Assembly: GCA_002419125.1 (NCBI GenBank)
Contig: DIFL01000011.1
Location: forward strand, 1 to 11,806
Source of the DNA: Candidatus Dojkabacteria bacterium UBA5749
Lineage (GTDB): Bacteria > Patescibacteriota > Dojkabacteria > SC72
Length of the DNA: 11,806 bases
Reading direction: 5' to 3'
Below are positions 1-11,806 of the stretch, one piece after another. The translations under genes were made by a program, and so were the position numbers. A model generated the notes under the pieces. The model ran no database searches, was not told where the DNA came from, and worked only from the letters and a program-made list of their open reading frames with translations. How positions within the stretch are numbered: position 1 is the first letter of the stretch; each line of letters opens with the position of its first letter.

Positions 1-245
1 ATGAGAGAGAGAGTGTTGATTTCCCAGGACTTACAATATTAACAATAGATGTTAATGAGAATGATAAAGGGGTTATTATTGGAAGAAAGGGAAGAACAAT
101 TAACTCTATTAGAGATATAATTACAATAAGTGCAATTAGAAACAACAAGAGAGTAAGGGTTATTCTTAAAGATGATAGGGCTCCTAAAGAAGAGCTAAGT
201 GAGGAAAAAGTACAAGATGAGGATATGTTAACAGATGAAATCTAG
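1..245 (+). CDS. khpA: KhpA-like KH-domain RNA-binding protein, 3' part only
   Basis: Partial gene: the 5' end lies outside the window and the reading frame enters at base 3, giving 80 residues before the TAG at 243-245. The visible protein carries a KH-type core: a beta strand (TILTIDVNEND), the signature loop GVIIGRKGRT with the GxxG-type IGRKG turn that contacts RNA, a helix (INSIRDIITISAI), then RVRVILKD. This order matches the small KH proteins KhpA/YlqC, which bind RNA broadly and in Firmicutes work with KhpB in cell-envelope control. Typical KhpA ends soon after the last strand; this one adds an acidic tail (KEELSEEKVQDEDMLTDE). It converges on pilO with no spacer. The KH assignment is firm; the exact subfamily is less so because the N-terminus is missing. 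Confidence 0.75.
   Translation, partial: ERESVDFPGLTILTIDVNENDKGVIIGRKGRTINSIRDIITISAIRNNKRVRVILKDDRAPKEELSEEKVQDEDMLTDEI
242..245. other. Shared palindromic CTAG: overlapping convergent stop codons
   Basis: The four bases CTAG read as TAG on both strands. Bases 243-245 end the khpA-like gene on the plus strand and bases 244-242 end pilO on the minus strand. The two convergent genes therefore overlap by four bases and leave no room for a terminator between them. Read directly from the sequence. Confidence 0.9.
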
Positions 246-934
246 TTATCCTTACTTGCTGCTTTAATTCTAAATATTTCAACAATATCATTGTATTCCG
301 TATATGGCTGGAAATTAGCATATATATCTGGCTCTTTACTATCCTCAGCAATAAAATATCCACTTATATTAAGAGATATATCCCAAACTTCACCCTCTTG
401 CTCATTTTCACTTCTGCTAACTTCGGCATTCTCTAACCTTAACATATATGGTGAGACATTCTGAGCCTGATCTAAAAAGCTTAAAACATTTTCATAACTT
501 CCTTTATACCCTAATGGCCCTGATACTGCATTTAAAGTATCAGAGGAAGATAACTCACTAATCTCCAAACTCAATGAGGTAGCCAAATTATCAAGGTAAT
601 ATACCAAGTCAGATACTAACAGTATTTTAGGAACAACCTCTCTTGAAGTAATAACATCCTCTGTCATCTGAATTTCATCCAACTGTACCAACTGTTTATC
701 TAATTTCTCTAGTTTATCAATTTTACTATCTACCTCCTTAATCTCCCCAAGATATTGAATAGCTGATTTAACCATAGGAACAAATACAGCGAAAGAAAGT
801 ATTACAAATACAATACCTGAAGCTATAGGGATTATTAAATCACTAATAGAAAGTCTAGCAACATTTTTCTTTCTTGTTATTACATCAAATTCCTCTCTTT
901 TTGCTTCAGTAGATTTCTCTGTTATTAATCCCAT
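242..934 (-). CDS. pilO: PilO-like type IV pilus inner-membrane alignment protein
   Basis: A 230-aa bitopic protein. It has a basic, polar cytoplasmic N-terminus (residues 1-30), one membrane helix (about 32-54, LIIPIASGIVFVILSFAVFV), a likely coiled coil (about 57-90, with EIKEVDSKIDKLEKLDKQL), and then an alpha/beta periplasmic region of the ferredoxin-like kind found in PilO. In known systems PilO pairs with PilN and links PilM to the rest of the pilus machine. The sequence itself is diverged. The call rests on topology plus position directly after pilM-pilN, only two bases past the pilN stop, as the last gene of the cluster. Start ATG at 934; no Shine-Dalgarno is evident, so translational coupling with pilN is likely. 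Confidence 0.75.
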   Translation of the reverse strand: MGLITEKSTEAKREEFDVITRKKNVARLSISDLIIPIASGIVFVILSFAVFVPMVKSAIQYLGEIKEVDSKIDKLEKLDKQLVQLDEIQMTEDVITSREVVPKILLVSDLVYYLDNLATSLSLEISELSSSDTLNAVSGPLGYKGSYENVLSFLDQAQNVSPYMLRLENAEVSRSENEQEGEVWDISLNISGYFIAEDSKEPDIYANFQPYTEYNDIVEIFRIKAASKDN

Positions 935-936
935 AT

Positions 937-1608
937 TTATTCGTTTTTAAAATTGTCTAAAATAAGTTTTCCTTCAAAATCAAAGGTTGAACCTTCAGCA
1001 CTTTTTGATACTCCTTTTAAAAGTACTGATTCGATATTCTCATCCACTCCAAATAGATACCAAAGTCGAGCAACTTGTTCTAAATCTGGCCCTTTTCCAG
1101 ACAATTTGAAATCTAAACTCTCTGAAATCTCAAAACTGTCATAAGTAATCCCAACAACCCTACTAGTTATTTCCATAAAATATTCAATTATTGCCTTATG
1201 AGAGAAACTGTTCTCCTTAACTTCTTTGTAAAGATTTACCCTATCTAAGATTATATTATTTGATATTATTTTATCCATCTTTCCTTTTACACTTCTTTCT
1301 ATCTTTTTTAGAGAACTCTGTTTAGAATTGAGTTGTGATTTAGATACAATATTAAAACCAACAATAGCTATTGCAACAGATGCAAGTGCAATAATACTTA
1401 ATATTGATCCAATATTTAAAGTGTTTTTCCTTTTAACATGAACTACCTGTTCCTTAGTTAGAGAGGGTATTAGATTAACTCCTTCAGATGCTCCTGAACT
1501 CATTGGTTGAGCTAAAGTAGGAGTAGGAGACTGTGGAGCAGGTTTAACAGGTTGGGCCACAGGTGTGGCTTGTACGGGGTTATTATTTGGTATTACTTGG
1601 TTATTCAT
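937..1608 (-). CDS. pilN: PilN-like type IV pilus assembly protein with Pro/Gln-rich N-terminal tail
   Basis: A 223-aa bitopic protein. The first 43 residues are low-complexity and rich in Pro, Gln, Ala and Asn (for example VKPAPQSPTPTLAQP). They are followed by VNLIPS at 44-49, the PilN motif (usually near the extreme N-terminus) that inserts into a groove of PilM. A membrane helix spans about 65-88, then comes a Lys/Ser-rich coiled-coil-like stretch (90-110) and a periplasmic domain expected to dimerise with PilO. The gene overlaps the end of pilM by eight bases, so coupled translation is likely; no strong Shine-Dalgarno is seen. The long tail before the PilM-binding motif is unusual. The assignment is supported by motif, topology and gene order. 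Confidence 0.85.
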   Translation of the reverse strand: MNNQVIPNNNPVQATPVAQPVKPAPQSPTPTLAQPMSSGASEGVNLIPSLTKEQVVHVKRKNTLNIGSILSIIALASVAIAIVGFNIVSKSQLNSKQSSLKKIERSVKGKMDKIISNNIILDRVNLYKEVKENSFSHKAIIEYFMEITSRVVGITYDSFEISESLDFKLSGKGPDLEQVARLWYLFGVDENIESVLLKGVSKSAEGSTFDFEGKLILDNFKNE

Positions 1609-2629
1609 CTTTTAATGCCAACCCTATTGCTACAGAGTATGATGACCCTGCTTTAGATAAAATATTTTTATATTTATTATCCACTGATATATTTAACCAT
1701 GGATTTGCAATTTGTGCACTAACCCCTAGTGATTTAGAGACAAACTCTGGTAATCCAGGCAAAAGTGAACCGTCTCCATTTAAGAGATATTCCACAGGAG
1801 CTGCACTCATGGTTTTGTTTTTATAGAATTCTACCCCTCTTCTTACCTCTGTCATTAAGGAACCTATTATTGGAAGTAGTGCATTATATATTTTTCCTTC
1901 AACAACATTAGGTAGTAATCCATAACCTCTTTTAAACTGTTCAGCTCGATTGTAATCAAAATTAAACGTATTTACTATTGATTGTGTAAGGGCATCGGAC
2001 CCTATAGGGATACTTTGAGAAAATACTAAAGCACCATTGGTCATAATACTCATATCTGTACTGTTTGCACCAAAGTCTAACATTACACAATCTTTCTTAC
2101 CCATTGATCTAAACATAGCTCTTCCCATTGCTACAGATTCAGTTTCTATAGCTATTAAATCTAAATTAGCAAAATTAGCTACATTCATATATATCTCTAT
2201 TGTCTTTCTAGGAGCTGCTACTAATAGTACCCTTGGAGCATTCTTCTCTTGATTAAATCCAATTATTATATAACTCATTTGTACCTGTTCCAATGGAATA
2301 GGGATATACTGTTTAGCTTCATATTGTACTGCCTTTTTTAATTCTTCAACTTTTACACCTGGGAATTCTAAAAACCTTGTAAATACAGAGAACTCTGGTA
2401 ATGCCATTACAACATTAACATTCTTTATTTTTGAATTTGCATAGAGTACCTTTAATGCCTCTGCTAATTTCTTCTGATCTTGTCTTTCTTCACTGTTAAT
2501 AACGCCTTTGGGGGTTAATTGAACACCTAAGTTAGCTAACTCAGGTTTAGTTGATATATTCTTTAATTCTACGGCTTTTACTGTATGTGTTCCGAAGTCA
2601 ATGCCTACATGATCTGGCAACTTAGCCAT
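1601..2629 (-). CDS. pilM: PilM-like actin-fold cytoplasmic ATPase of the type IV pilus
   Basis: A 342-aa soluble protein of normal PilM length and the most conserved gene of the cluster. Actin/FtsA-fold landmarks are clear: phosphate-1 GIDFGTHTVKAVEL (residues 9-22), phosphate-2 VMLDFGANSTDMSI (182-195), and an adenosine-type loop YLLNGDGSLLPGL (281-293). The segment LEFPGVKVEELKKAVQYEAKQYIPIPLEQV (split here only by reading; residues 87-116) is characteristic of PilM/ComM-type proteins. Confidence 0.9.
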   Translation of the reverse strand: MAKLPDHVGIDFGTHTVKAVELKNISTKPELANLGVQLTPKGVINSEERQDQKKLAEALKVLYANSKIKNVNVVMALPEFSVFTRFLEFPGVKVEELKKAVQYEAKQYIPIPLEQVQMSYIIIGFNQEKNAPRVLLVAAPRKTIEIYMNVANFANLDLIAIETESVAMGRAMFRSMGKKDCVMLDFGANSTDMSIMTNGALVFSQSIPIGSDALTQSIVNTFNFDYNRAEQFKRGYGLLPNVVEGKIYNALLPIIGSLMTEVRRGVEFYKNKTMSAAPVEYLLNGDGSLLPGLPEFVSKSLGVSAQIANPWLNISVDNKYKNILSKAGSSYSVAIGLALKDE

Positions 2630-2671
2630 ACGTTTGGACAGTTAATTTATGACTAAATATATGATAGCAGA

Positions 2672-2688
2672 TATTAATATGGTTTTAA
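2672..2688. repeat. 17-base identity to 7058-7074
   Basis: placeholder. Confidence 0.1.
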
Positions 2689-5600
2689 ACCTACTTCTGT
2701 TGACTGTATTACATAACTATTACCAAAGAATTCCTCTGCTAGTATTCCATACTTTGGGTGCAAATCTATTGCAAATACTGGATATACTAATCTCTCTTGT
2801 AATCTTAAATATCTTTTTATATCTATACTGTCTGGTGCTCCTCTTGATATCAATCCTCCATTTATATATACACCATCTACTATATTCGGAGCGATATTAT
2901 TGTCAGTTTGTATTGTAATTACTCCATCTGAAACTATAAAAGCATTCACCTTGTCATATTCAAAAGCTCCTGTCACATCAGTCCCTGCTCCTATTGTTAC
3001 ACTACCACCCACTACAAATATACAACCGTTTGAATTACCAACAGAAGTTGTAGTATCACTATGAACAGGAGGATTAATTATTAGATTACCCTCTACAAAT
3101 ATTAAGGCTCTCTTGTTGCATAACAGATTTGAAATAATTAAATCACCTAAATAGTTATACATACAGTATGTGTTAACACCACAACTGTTAAATTCTGATC
3201 TGGTCGGAGCAGGAGATATTGATGGAATTGTTTGCTCGTACAATCCTGTTAAATATTTCTTATGTAATTCATACTTTCCCTTTAATGAGTCATATAGAGA
3301 GGGGGTATCCGATCTAATGAAACTACTGAAGGATGAGATACCATAACTCTTCGCCTCTGTAGAATCGGAATTGTATAAACTAGAAGAGTAGTTTGCCAAC
3401 ATCTCACTCGTAAAGCCTGCATATTCTCTTAGCAGTCCTTCACTTGGATTTGCATATGGAGGAAGAATCCTAGCAGGACTAATCCACATATCTTTAGTAG
3501 GATCTGTAAGAGTAGGGGGAGTTAACTGAGCAAAGGTTGTAACTTGATTAGAATAGGCTAACCCTCCTCCTGTTAAAAATCTATCTGCAAGATTTTCAAA
3601 TAATCTAGAAGATGTGACAACATTACCTGCATAATCAAAAACTGTAAGATAAATGTAAATGTTTCCCTTCGTGTTTTCTCCGATATCTATAGTTACTGAG
3701 CCTGAATGGCTAGTGGTATTCATATTTTCATCTACTTTAAAAGACCAATATCTAGCATCAGTTGTATTTTCAATTAATCTGCCAATATATGTACCATCCT
3801 CGGGTCTTGGTATAAAAGGTGCTCGTACTCTAATCGAAGTAGGAGATGAACTTAAAGTTATTTGTCTTGCATCAACTCCAGCTGTAGAGTAAACGTTCCC
3901 AACAATTGAATAAAGATTTCTTCCATCTCCATCATTATCAACTTGCCAAGACACGGTAATTTTATTTTCGGAAATTGTTTTAGTAAAAGTCACTATTCTT
4001 GGATTAGTAAAATCTAATGTCCAAGTCTTTCCACTATCACTCCATGCCTTTGCATAATCCTGTACTCCTTCCTTGTATCTTAGTTGATCTGATGACCAGT
4101 AGTGAGAAAGGTCTGTATCTGGGTTTCTTTCATACTCTGAAGTCCAATAGGCTCCATAATCTATTACTGGAGTGTTTGGAGCACTGTAGTTATCATATGG
4201 GGTAAAACTAAAATTATCCAATCCCATTGTATATATTTTATATTTACCTTGCATAGCACTTGCTCCAAAGGAAGTACCACTATTTGTAAATCTTAAACTA
4301 AATTCCATTGTAATACTATTGCCTGATACTTGGGGTGCTGGAATCACAGTTACTTCTACCATTGGTTGTTGGTTTGGGCTATATATGTAAAATCTCGCAT
4401 ACTCTGTTATATCGGGATAATGATCATAATATACACGTCGCCAAGTAGGTGTTGCTGATTGATAATCTGTTATATATGGCAACCACCCGCTACCACTTCT
4501 TCTGAGCATAAATCCCCAGCTACCATTTGATGGAGCTTGGTTTGTACCTATTGAGGGTATCAGATGGACAGGGGTACCCAACACAGGATCATTGTATATT
4601 TCATTTCTAAACCATACAAACATCCCCTCTATATCGCTTGCTCCATTTGCATCTGTATATGTTGCTCTCATTGTAAGAGGTCGAGTAGGATCATTTAAAT
4701 CTTTTTTCCTTGTAGTTTCATCTCCAAATATTCCTGTTTGAGTTATACTCTTAAAATCATATCCATTTGGGGGATTTAAAGTATCGCCAGGATTATATAT
4801 TACAAACGACTCTGTAGGTTGAGGAGAAAACACTTCATAACAATCGTCTTCATTTTTAGTTGATGCTAATACTCCACAATCATTAGTATTCTCTCTAAAT
4901 CCTTCTAATATCAGATTAGGGTTAGTTGCATTTGTATTAAGTAAGGGAGAAGGACAATCTTTATAATCGTAACAGTAACAAGTATTGTATGTTCTATCAC
5001 ATAGAGCTGATTGATTAGGAGCACCAGCACCTCTTAAACAACTAGGAGTATTAGAGTCAAGTACCTGTCCATAGGATAAATTTGTTGAAGAATACTTAGG
5101 TCCACATGCAGGAGGTGTACATAAATTACAATAACAACTAATGCTCTCTGAGTTTTGTTTTGGATTACATGTATTACCTGTAACTAATGAACCAGTTCTA
5201 TCACAATAGGTTGTAGGGGTAGAGTGTGGATCTGATGTCCGAGGGTAAAATGGAATAGAGGGTATTAAATTTGAACTTGATGTTCCAGTCGGACATGTCG
5301 GATCGGTGGGATTACAATCAACACAAGCAGAATAGCAGCTTTTAGTTGATGTTGAACAGCAAGCATTCTTATATGTACATGTACCACTTGGATATGTATT
5401 ATCAGGCTGAGTTGATGAATATGTCCCTGCAGTACAGCTCCCACATCCAGCAGTACAGGTTGAATTACATGCGTCATTAGAACAACCACAAGAACAGGGA
5501 GTGGAACTCATATCGTCACAACAAATTGCATAACTCCCTCCCGATTCACTGGCTATATTATAGGAATATCCTAAGTTGTTACAAAAGGTCAAATAAGGGG

Positions 5601-8600
5601 TAGTTGCATTAGTGTATGCCTCACACCTAACATAACATTCCAGATTTGAACCATTACAATCACACTGATCGTCCACAGGAGTACCAGCGGGAGGAGGGGG
5701 ACAATCACCCGTACATTCACAATTTTGGCTACAAGATGCACCATACGTATACCAACATCCACAAGCAGATCCATCTTGATAATATTTTGCGGTCCCGGGG
5801 CAACTTATTTGGTCAAGATTACATGAACCATTACTTAAACAATCACTATCGCATACTACCCTACAACCAGTTGGATAACACTGATAACCTGTTACACAAA
5901 TTCCATTACTACAATATGGGTAGGCAGCATAAACCATCTTGCTTTCTTTTATTAATAATAAAAACATTATGAAGAAAAATATTATTAAAAACTTTTTAAT
6001 TAAGGTGTTCATCGTATAAAATATTGAGCTTAATATCCAAATACTCACCACTCTGACAGGTGGCGTCTAAAATCCAAATATAGTTGTTAAAGAATTCCCC
6101 ATTCCAAAAATCAAAAATGGGATCTACAAAATCTAGAAAATTCAAAGGTAAATAGTCAGAAATAAAAGATATCTTTTCTCTTGAGAACTGAGGATTGTTA
6201 CTAATCACTTTGTTTAGAAATTTATCATATTCAAGAACCTTAGACTCGTTTTTATCATCTAACAAATCTATTGAGTTATAACCCATATTTAAAAATTTTA
6301 TCCTGGACCAAAGGTTGCCAATATCTTCGTAATCAAAGTCAGGGTCTTCATTCGTAGAACTTACCATATTAAAAGGAATTGATTTATACTTCTCCCAAAG
6401 GGAACAACTTTCACTTGGAATTATATTACACACATAAGTTAAATCGGAGTACCTCATAGGTGTCAATATCCTATATGGAGGTTGTGAATATTCAGACAAA
6501 TTATTTATGAGCTCTTCTTCCGTAAAATCTCCCTTACTTATTTGAATTCGTCTAAGTTTAATAAGATTGTACAAATCAACATCTATCTTTGAATCCACTT
6601 CTACCAAAAATTGTTTTTCGTTTGCTAATATCTCTTTATACCATTTATCATAAATTTCCTCTTTATTTACGAGATATGGTTTCCATACTCCATTCTCAAG
6701 GATAAAGAGATGTAAGCCTGCTGGGACAGCCATATCATTTGGTAAATCCCCTAAGAAATTTGTAGAAACAAATTTCTTATCTGCAGTTTTATAGCAAGAA
6801 TATTCTTCTTCCTTTTCTCCAAATAGGCATCCGACGATAGGGCCTTTTTTGTTAGCTAAAATATAATTATAATGAGTGTCTTTTTGGGTGGAATCAATAT
6901 TATTAGAAGGATTAATTTTTAAAAAATAAATTACAACCCCAACAATTAAAATTAACAATAGTAATATTGCAAGTAGAACTTTTTTTTTAAAAGTATCATT
7001 TACATTATTAAGTACATCTTTACTCATTACTCGAAATCCTTTTCAAATAATATTTATTATTAATATGGTTTTAACCCCACTTCTGTCTGTTGCATTAATA
7101 TCTCATTCCCAAATAATCTTCCTGCTAATATACCATATTTAGAATGATGATTTACTACTAATGCAGGAAATCTTAATCTATCAGCTACCTTTAAACTTCT
7201 TTTAAACTCAACACCTGGATTACTTAAAGAGTGAATACCACCACTAATATACAAACCATTATAATCTACATCATCTCTTTCTATTGATATGTTCCCATCT
7301 GAAAGTATATATGCATTTACTTCATCATATTGAAGTTGACTCTCAGAAAAAGGAACACCATCTCCAACCGTTACAGTGCCTCCTACAATAAATATACATG
7401 CATCTTTATTAACATTCCCATTTGTAATTTTCCCTTCTATTGTAAGATCTCCACTTACGAAAAACACTCCTTGTCTGTCACAGACAAAATCGTTATAAAC
7501 TCTGAAATCACCATCTCTTTCAACAACAGCTATCTCTGTCTCTGAAACACCATACGATCCAGAAATACTAGAAATATTACCTAAATCTTTTATAGAAAGA
7601 TAGGGTTTTCTTCTGTTATACCTTTCTTTTAAACTAACATAGTATCCTGGGTCTGCATCTGGAGTAGTAAAGGGTCTAATCATAAATGACTTGGTTATCT
7701 CACTCTTAGATGGTTGTGTCGGTGTCCCAGGTGATTTAATACCAACAAGTTCTGTTGATATATCTGCATTTTCATGGGGTACTTTCTTTAATAAGTTTTT
7801 CAATGGCCATTCGGTTGGCTCCTCCCCACGATTAACATTCATATCTATATAATCTGAATAGAGTAGACCACCCTGTGTAATTAACCAATCTCTTAAATCA
7901 ATATCTACTTGCCCAGATCGTCCGACATTTCCTCCCTTATCAAAGCCTGTTATGAAGAAATGTAATTTCCCTTGACCTATCTGCTGAGTCCCAAAACTTA
8001 GTATCCCAGAACCATTACCTCCTCCACTTGTTATTTTAATTAAATATTTTTCGACATTGTTATCTAAAGAACCTATTTTTCGTGTGTCAATATCCGATGG
8101 AATCTCTTCGAGATTAAACTCAACTCCATTAAAGTATACTTTATCAATATTCAAATCACTACTTTTGTATAGATTTATTACTGATGCATTAAACTCTGAT
8201 GGAAGTTCTGGGTCTGGTGTAAAAGACCACTTGACTTCTATATTAGAAGTCCCCTCAGGTTCATAAGTAAGATGAACTCCTGGGGAATCAAAGTTTAAAT
8301 TCCATGACTTTATAGTATCTACCCATTGGTCATAGTATCTAATCCTTTCATTTGTAATCCACTTGTTATGTACAGCATTTTTAACTATAGCATCTTCATC
8401 TTCATAGTTATCATATGGAGTAAAACCGAATGTGTCATTTGCCATTAACCATATTTTGTAATTACCTTCACTTGGCTTGTTAGCAAGAAGGGTGTCTCCA
8501 TCTTCCTTAAAACTGATACTAAATTTCATTGTTACTGTTTTCCCGTTATTTGAAGGTGTAATGGAGTAGAGTAGGACCTTAGCAATAATTCCAGAAGGTC

Positions 8601-11600
8601 CAGGAATAGATATTATTGTTTTTCCATCTACCACTTCTGAGTATCCATTTGAGGCTTTCTTCCATAAATCGGTAGAATTATCACCATCTCCCGCTATAGC
8701 AGGTACATAGGGAGTCCAAACTCCAGCATTATTATGTACCAAGAAACCAAATTCTTCTTGATTTTGTGTTCCATATTTTTGAGGAACTTGGTTATTATTT
8801 AAATCAATATACATTGGAGTAATTGGTTTGTTTTCACTTTTATTAAACCAAACATATGCTGATTCTATAGGCAAATCTCCATCAGTGTAGGTCGCTTCCA
8901 TATAGAAGAGTTTACTTGTATCTGAGTATCTTGCTTCTGTGTATGGATAGAAATCATTTACAGTATTATCCTCTTTGAGTTCTTCATTTTCGGTTTTATA
9001 TATTCCTCCTCCTGTATGGTTTAAAGAATTAAAACCTAAATAGGTGGAAACACTTTCAGGATGTATTGATAAAGAGACATTCGGTTGATTACTAGGGACT
9101 TCATAACAATCTAGGGAATGATCCCGAGGCTCTGAACAAACTTCATCATCTTGACAACTAACAATATCTAAATATGAATACTCTCCAAGAGGATGAGATG
9201 GATTAACAGGGACACTAGCCACTAAGGGTAAAGGGCATTGAACTGAACATCTAACACAACATTTACATGTACTAGTACAGGAACCTGTTTGACCATCCTT
9301 TGTACAACTACTTCCACTAGGATCGCAATCTTCTCCAGTTTCTACTTTGGTATTTCCACAAACAGGACCTTTAGGCTTACATACTTTATACACTGGATTA
9401 CAAGCATATTCATTACAAGATCCCGTAGGATTTCGATATCCCTTTTCATGTTCTAAAACTTGTGTACACCAATTTAGACATTGTGGATAGTAACATGTAC
9501 TTCCAACACAACCTACATATCTTCCACTTCCCCCGCATTCACTACTTGCAGATCTTGAACAAGCATCTGCAAAGTTGTCTATTTCACCCGCAACTGTATT
9601 TGCTCGAGGTTTCCCATTCCCATCTTTTCCATCACAACAATACGGAGAACAGGACCAATTTTCTGGATTATCTGGCCAGGCTTCAACTGTGGAAAAGAAG
9701 AAAAAAACAAAAAAAAGGGTAACTATTAACAATACTACTTTGTTAAATATTCTTTTGTTTGTAAAAATCATATCTAAAAATTCTTAAATTACCTTAATCT
9801 CCCATTTAGTCATATCTCTTTTTATTAAACACTTACCTTGATATTTCTCATTATTGAATATATTCCTTAAAGTACAAATAGAATATTCAATATAGTATTT
9901 TAAATTCTTTTCTACTCTATATTCATTAGTAATATATATACCCTGATCTGATTCTAATTGAGAAAATTGAAATTTACCCTTACTCTTATCTAAAGAATAT
10001 GTAAATTTAGCTTTCTCAATATCATCAAAATAGTTTAAGAAATTAGTTGCATACCCACCTATTGAATAGTCATCATTATTAAATGATATCTCATATATTT
10101 GGACTGGGAATTTGTATGAGATATACCTACCATCATTGTTATACTCTTCCACAGGTACTTTTTTAGAAAGTACATCATTACTTAAATCTATCTCTGTTTT
10201 TAGATGAGGAGTATCACTAGTCATAGAGAAGAAAGAGTATCCTAACCATATTGTTAAGAGAAGTATTATTAAAGATGCAAATACTAATATTGCTCTTTTT
10301 AGATTAGGAGCAAGGTTCTTCAATTATTTCTATCCAAAGAATTTATTTAATTCTTTAACTAATCCTTCGTAATCTAAATCTGTTTTAACTAAATATGAAG
10401 TAGCACCCATATTGAATGCTTCTTTAACAACAGATTCACTAGTCATATTGGTAAGAATAACTATTGGCATCTTTCCATACTTTTCTTCATTGTTTTTAAC
10501 AGTTTTTAATACCTCTAAACCATCTACACCTGGCATCATTAAATCTAGTAATACTAAATCTATCTGATCTAAATTATTAGATAGGACATCTAAAGCTTGA
10601 TACCCATCTGATGCTTTCATAGGTACATATCCTGCAGATTCTACCAACTCTGCATATGAATCTAGTAAGGCTACTTCATCCTCTACAATCAATATTTTTT
10701 TTGTTTCTGCCATTTATATATATTAAACTAATTTAATTAAAGAACTTCTGGATATAACCCGCCATTTGAGTTATATATAGTATAGTCAAACATTGGATCA
10801 TATCCATAGTTAGTTGCGCTTGGTATTATTACTTGCATAGTTCTCTCTTGACCAGAACATATAGAGGTGGCTTTGATTAAGAATTGGTCGAAAATATTAT
10901 TACAACTAGTACTACTGACTCCAATTTCAATGGTCCCTTTAAGAGGAATAACTCTAATTTCCGTAAGATTTGCAATAGGGAAAGTCCAATCAAGTTTATT
11001 ATTTGTAAATGTTGAGTCAAAAGATGATGCAGGAGCAACATCACCACAGTTATTAGCATTTAATAAGCAGTAAAGTTTCATATCTGATAACTTATAAGGC
11101 CTATATCCACCAGAACCATCCGAATATACCTCTTTAACAGCAAAAACACGGTCTTGATTTTGAGGGGAGAAAGTTAATTCTACATTACAACCAGAAGGGA
11201 CAGTAACATCTGACAAATTTATTGCCATTACATCTCCGACTTTATACTCAGGACCCTCAGAAGGAGGAGCATACTCAATACTCAGTCGATAATTTGAACA
11301 GGATGCATCCATAGTTAATTCAGTTAAATCCAATTCAGAGACTCCGGCTTGATTATAAATTTTGGTTTCTAAGTCACTTAAACTTTCCGCATCAATAACA
11401 ATCTTTCCACCTGCCTCAGCCAGTTTCTCAGAGAGAATTCTCTGAAGATCCCTAATATCTGTAGTAATAAATGCATCTAAAATATTTCCAGACTGTTCTA
11501 ATGCCTTAGAAGATTCTCTTGTATCAATAACCTCCCCCTTATTCCTAATCATTCTAGAATATAGAGAAGCTCCTATAACTGCAGCAACAACAAGTATTAC

Positions 11601-11806
11601 CATAATAATTGCAATAGCTTGTCCTGAATATTTCTTCATAATTATAAATAATAATCTATATTATATATTTAACAGTTTTATTAGTATCGTGTCAACGCTT
11701 TGGTAGACACAGCTAGTTGTCTAGTTACCCATTTTTGCTTTAGATAAGTGCCCTTAATTGGCCACCACAACGGTTCTACAGATACCCTAATAGTAAACAT
11801 ACTGTT

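Overview
The window is AT-rich, densely coded bacterial DNA. It is dominated by one minus-strand gene cluster for a type IV pilus (T4P) with two giant cysteine-rich secreted proteins in its middle. The best guess for the host is a Candidate Phyla Radiation (Patescibacteria-type) bacterium. That guess rests on low GC, very tight gene packing, few recognisable Shine-Dalgarno sites, and a PilX-like pilin and giant-protein C-termini of a style I associate with that group. It is an inference, not a proven placement. The standard code fits: ORFs are uninterrupted and Trp is TGG. None of the eleven gene ends uses TGA (eight TAA, three TAG).

Layout. The left edge holds the 3' end of a plus-strand khpA-like KH-domain gene (to 245). 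It converges on the pilus cluster, and the two opposing TAG stop codons share the palindrome CTAG at 242-245. All other genes are on the minus strand. In transcription order, right to left, they are: the 3' end of a bL28-like ribosomal protein gene (11681-11806); a PilX-like minor pilin (10737-11639); a stand-alone CheY-like receiver (10330-10713); an orphan single-pass membrane protein of 179 aa; a secreted Cys-rich giant of 903 aa (B); a second orphan single-pass membrane protein of 343 aa; a secreted Cys-rich giant of about 1112 aa (A); then pilM, pilN and pilO (2629 to 242). Gaps run from 2 to 44 bases, with overlaps at pilM/pilN and at the 343-aa gene/giant A, so one operon is likely.

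How the parts may work together. PilM, PilN and PilO form the inner-membrane alignment platform. The PilX-like protein would be a minor or tip pilin. The receiver could tune pilus activity. The two giants are paralogues: signal peptide, variable Cys-rich head, shared Cys-free beta-rich middle, shared C-terminal beta domain, and an identical last octapeptide TEVGLKPY. By context they are the best candidates for pilus-tip or cell-surface adhesins, in a role like PilY1 but not recognisably PilY1. Each giant is preceded by its own single-pass membrane protein, which suggests a two-gene module present twice. This paired module is the most likely undescribed system here. No assembly ATPase (PilB/PilT), PilC, prepilin peptidase or major pilin is in the window.

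There is no intergenic stretch over 50 bases. I found no tRNA, rRNA, CRISPR array, insertion sequence or convincing intrinsic terminator.
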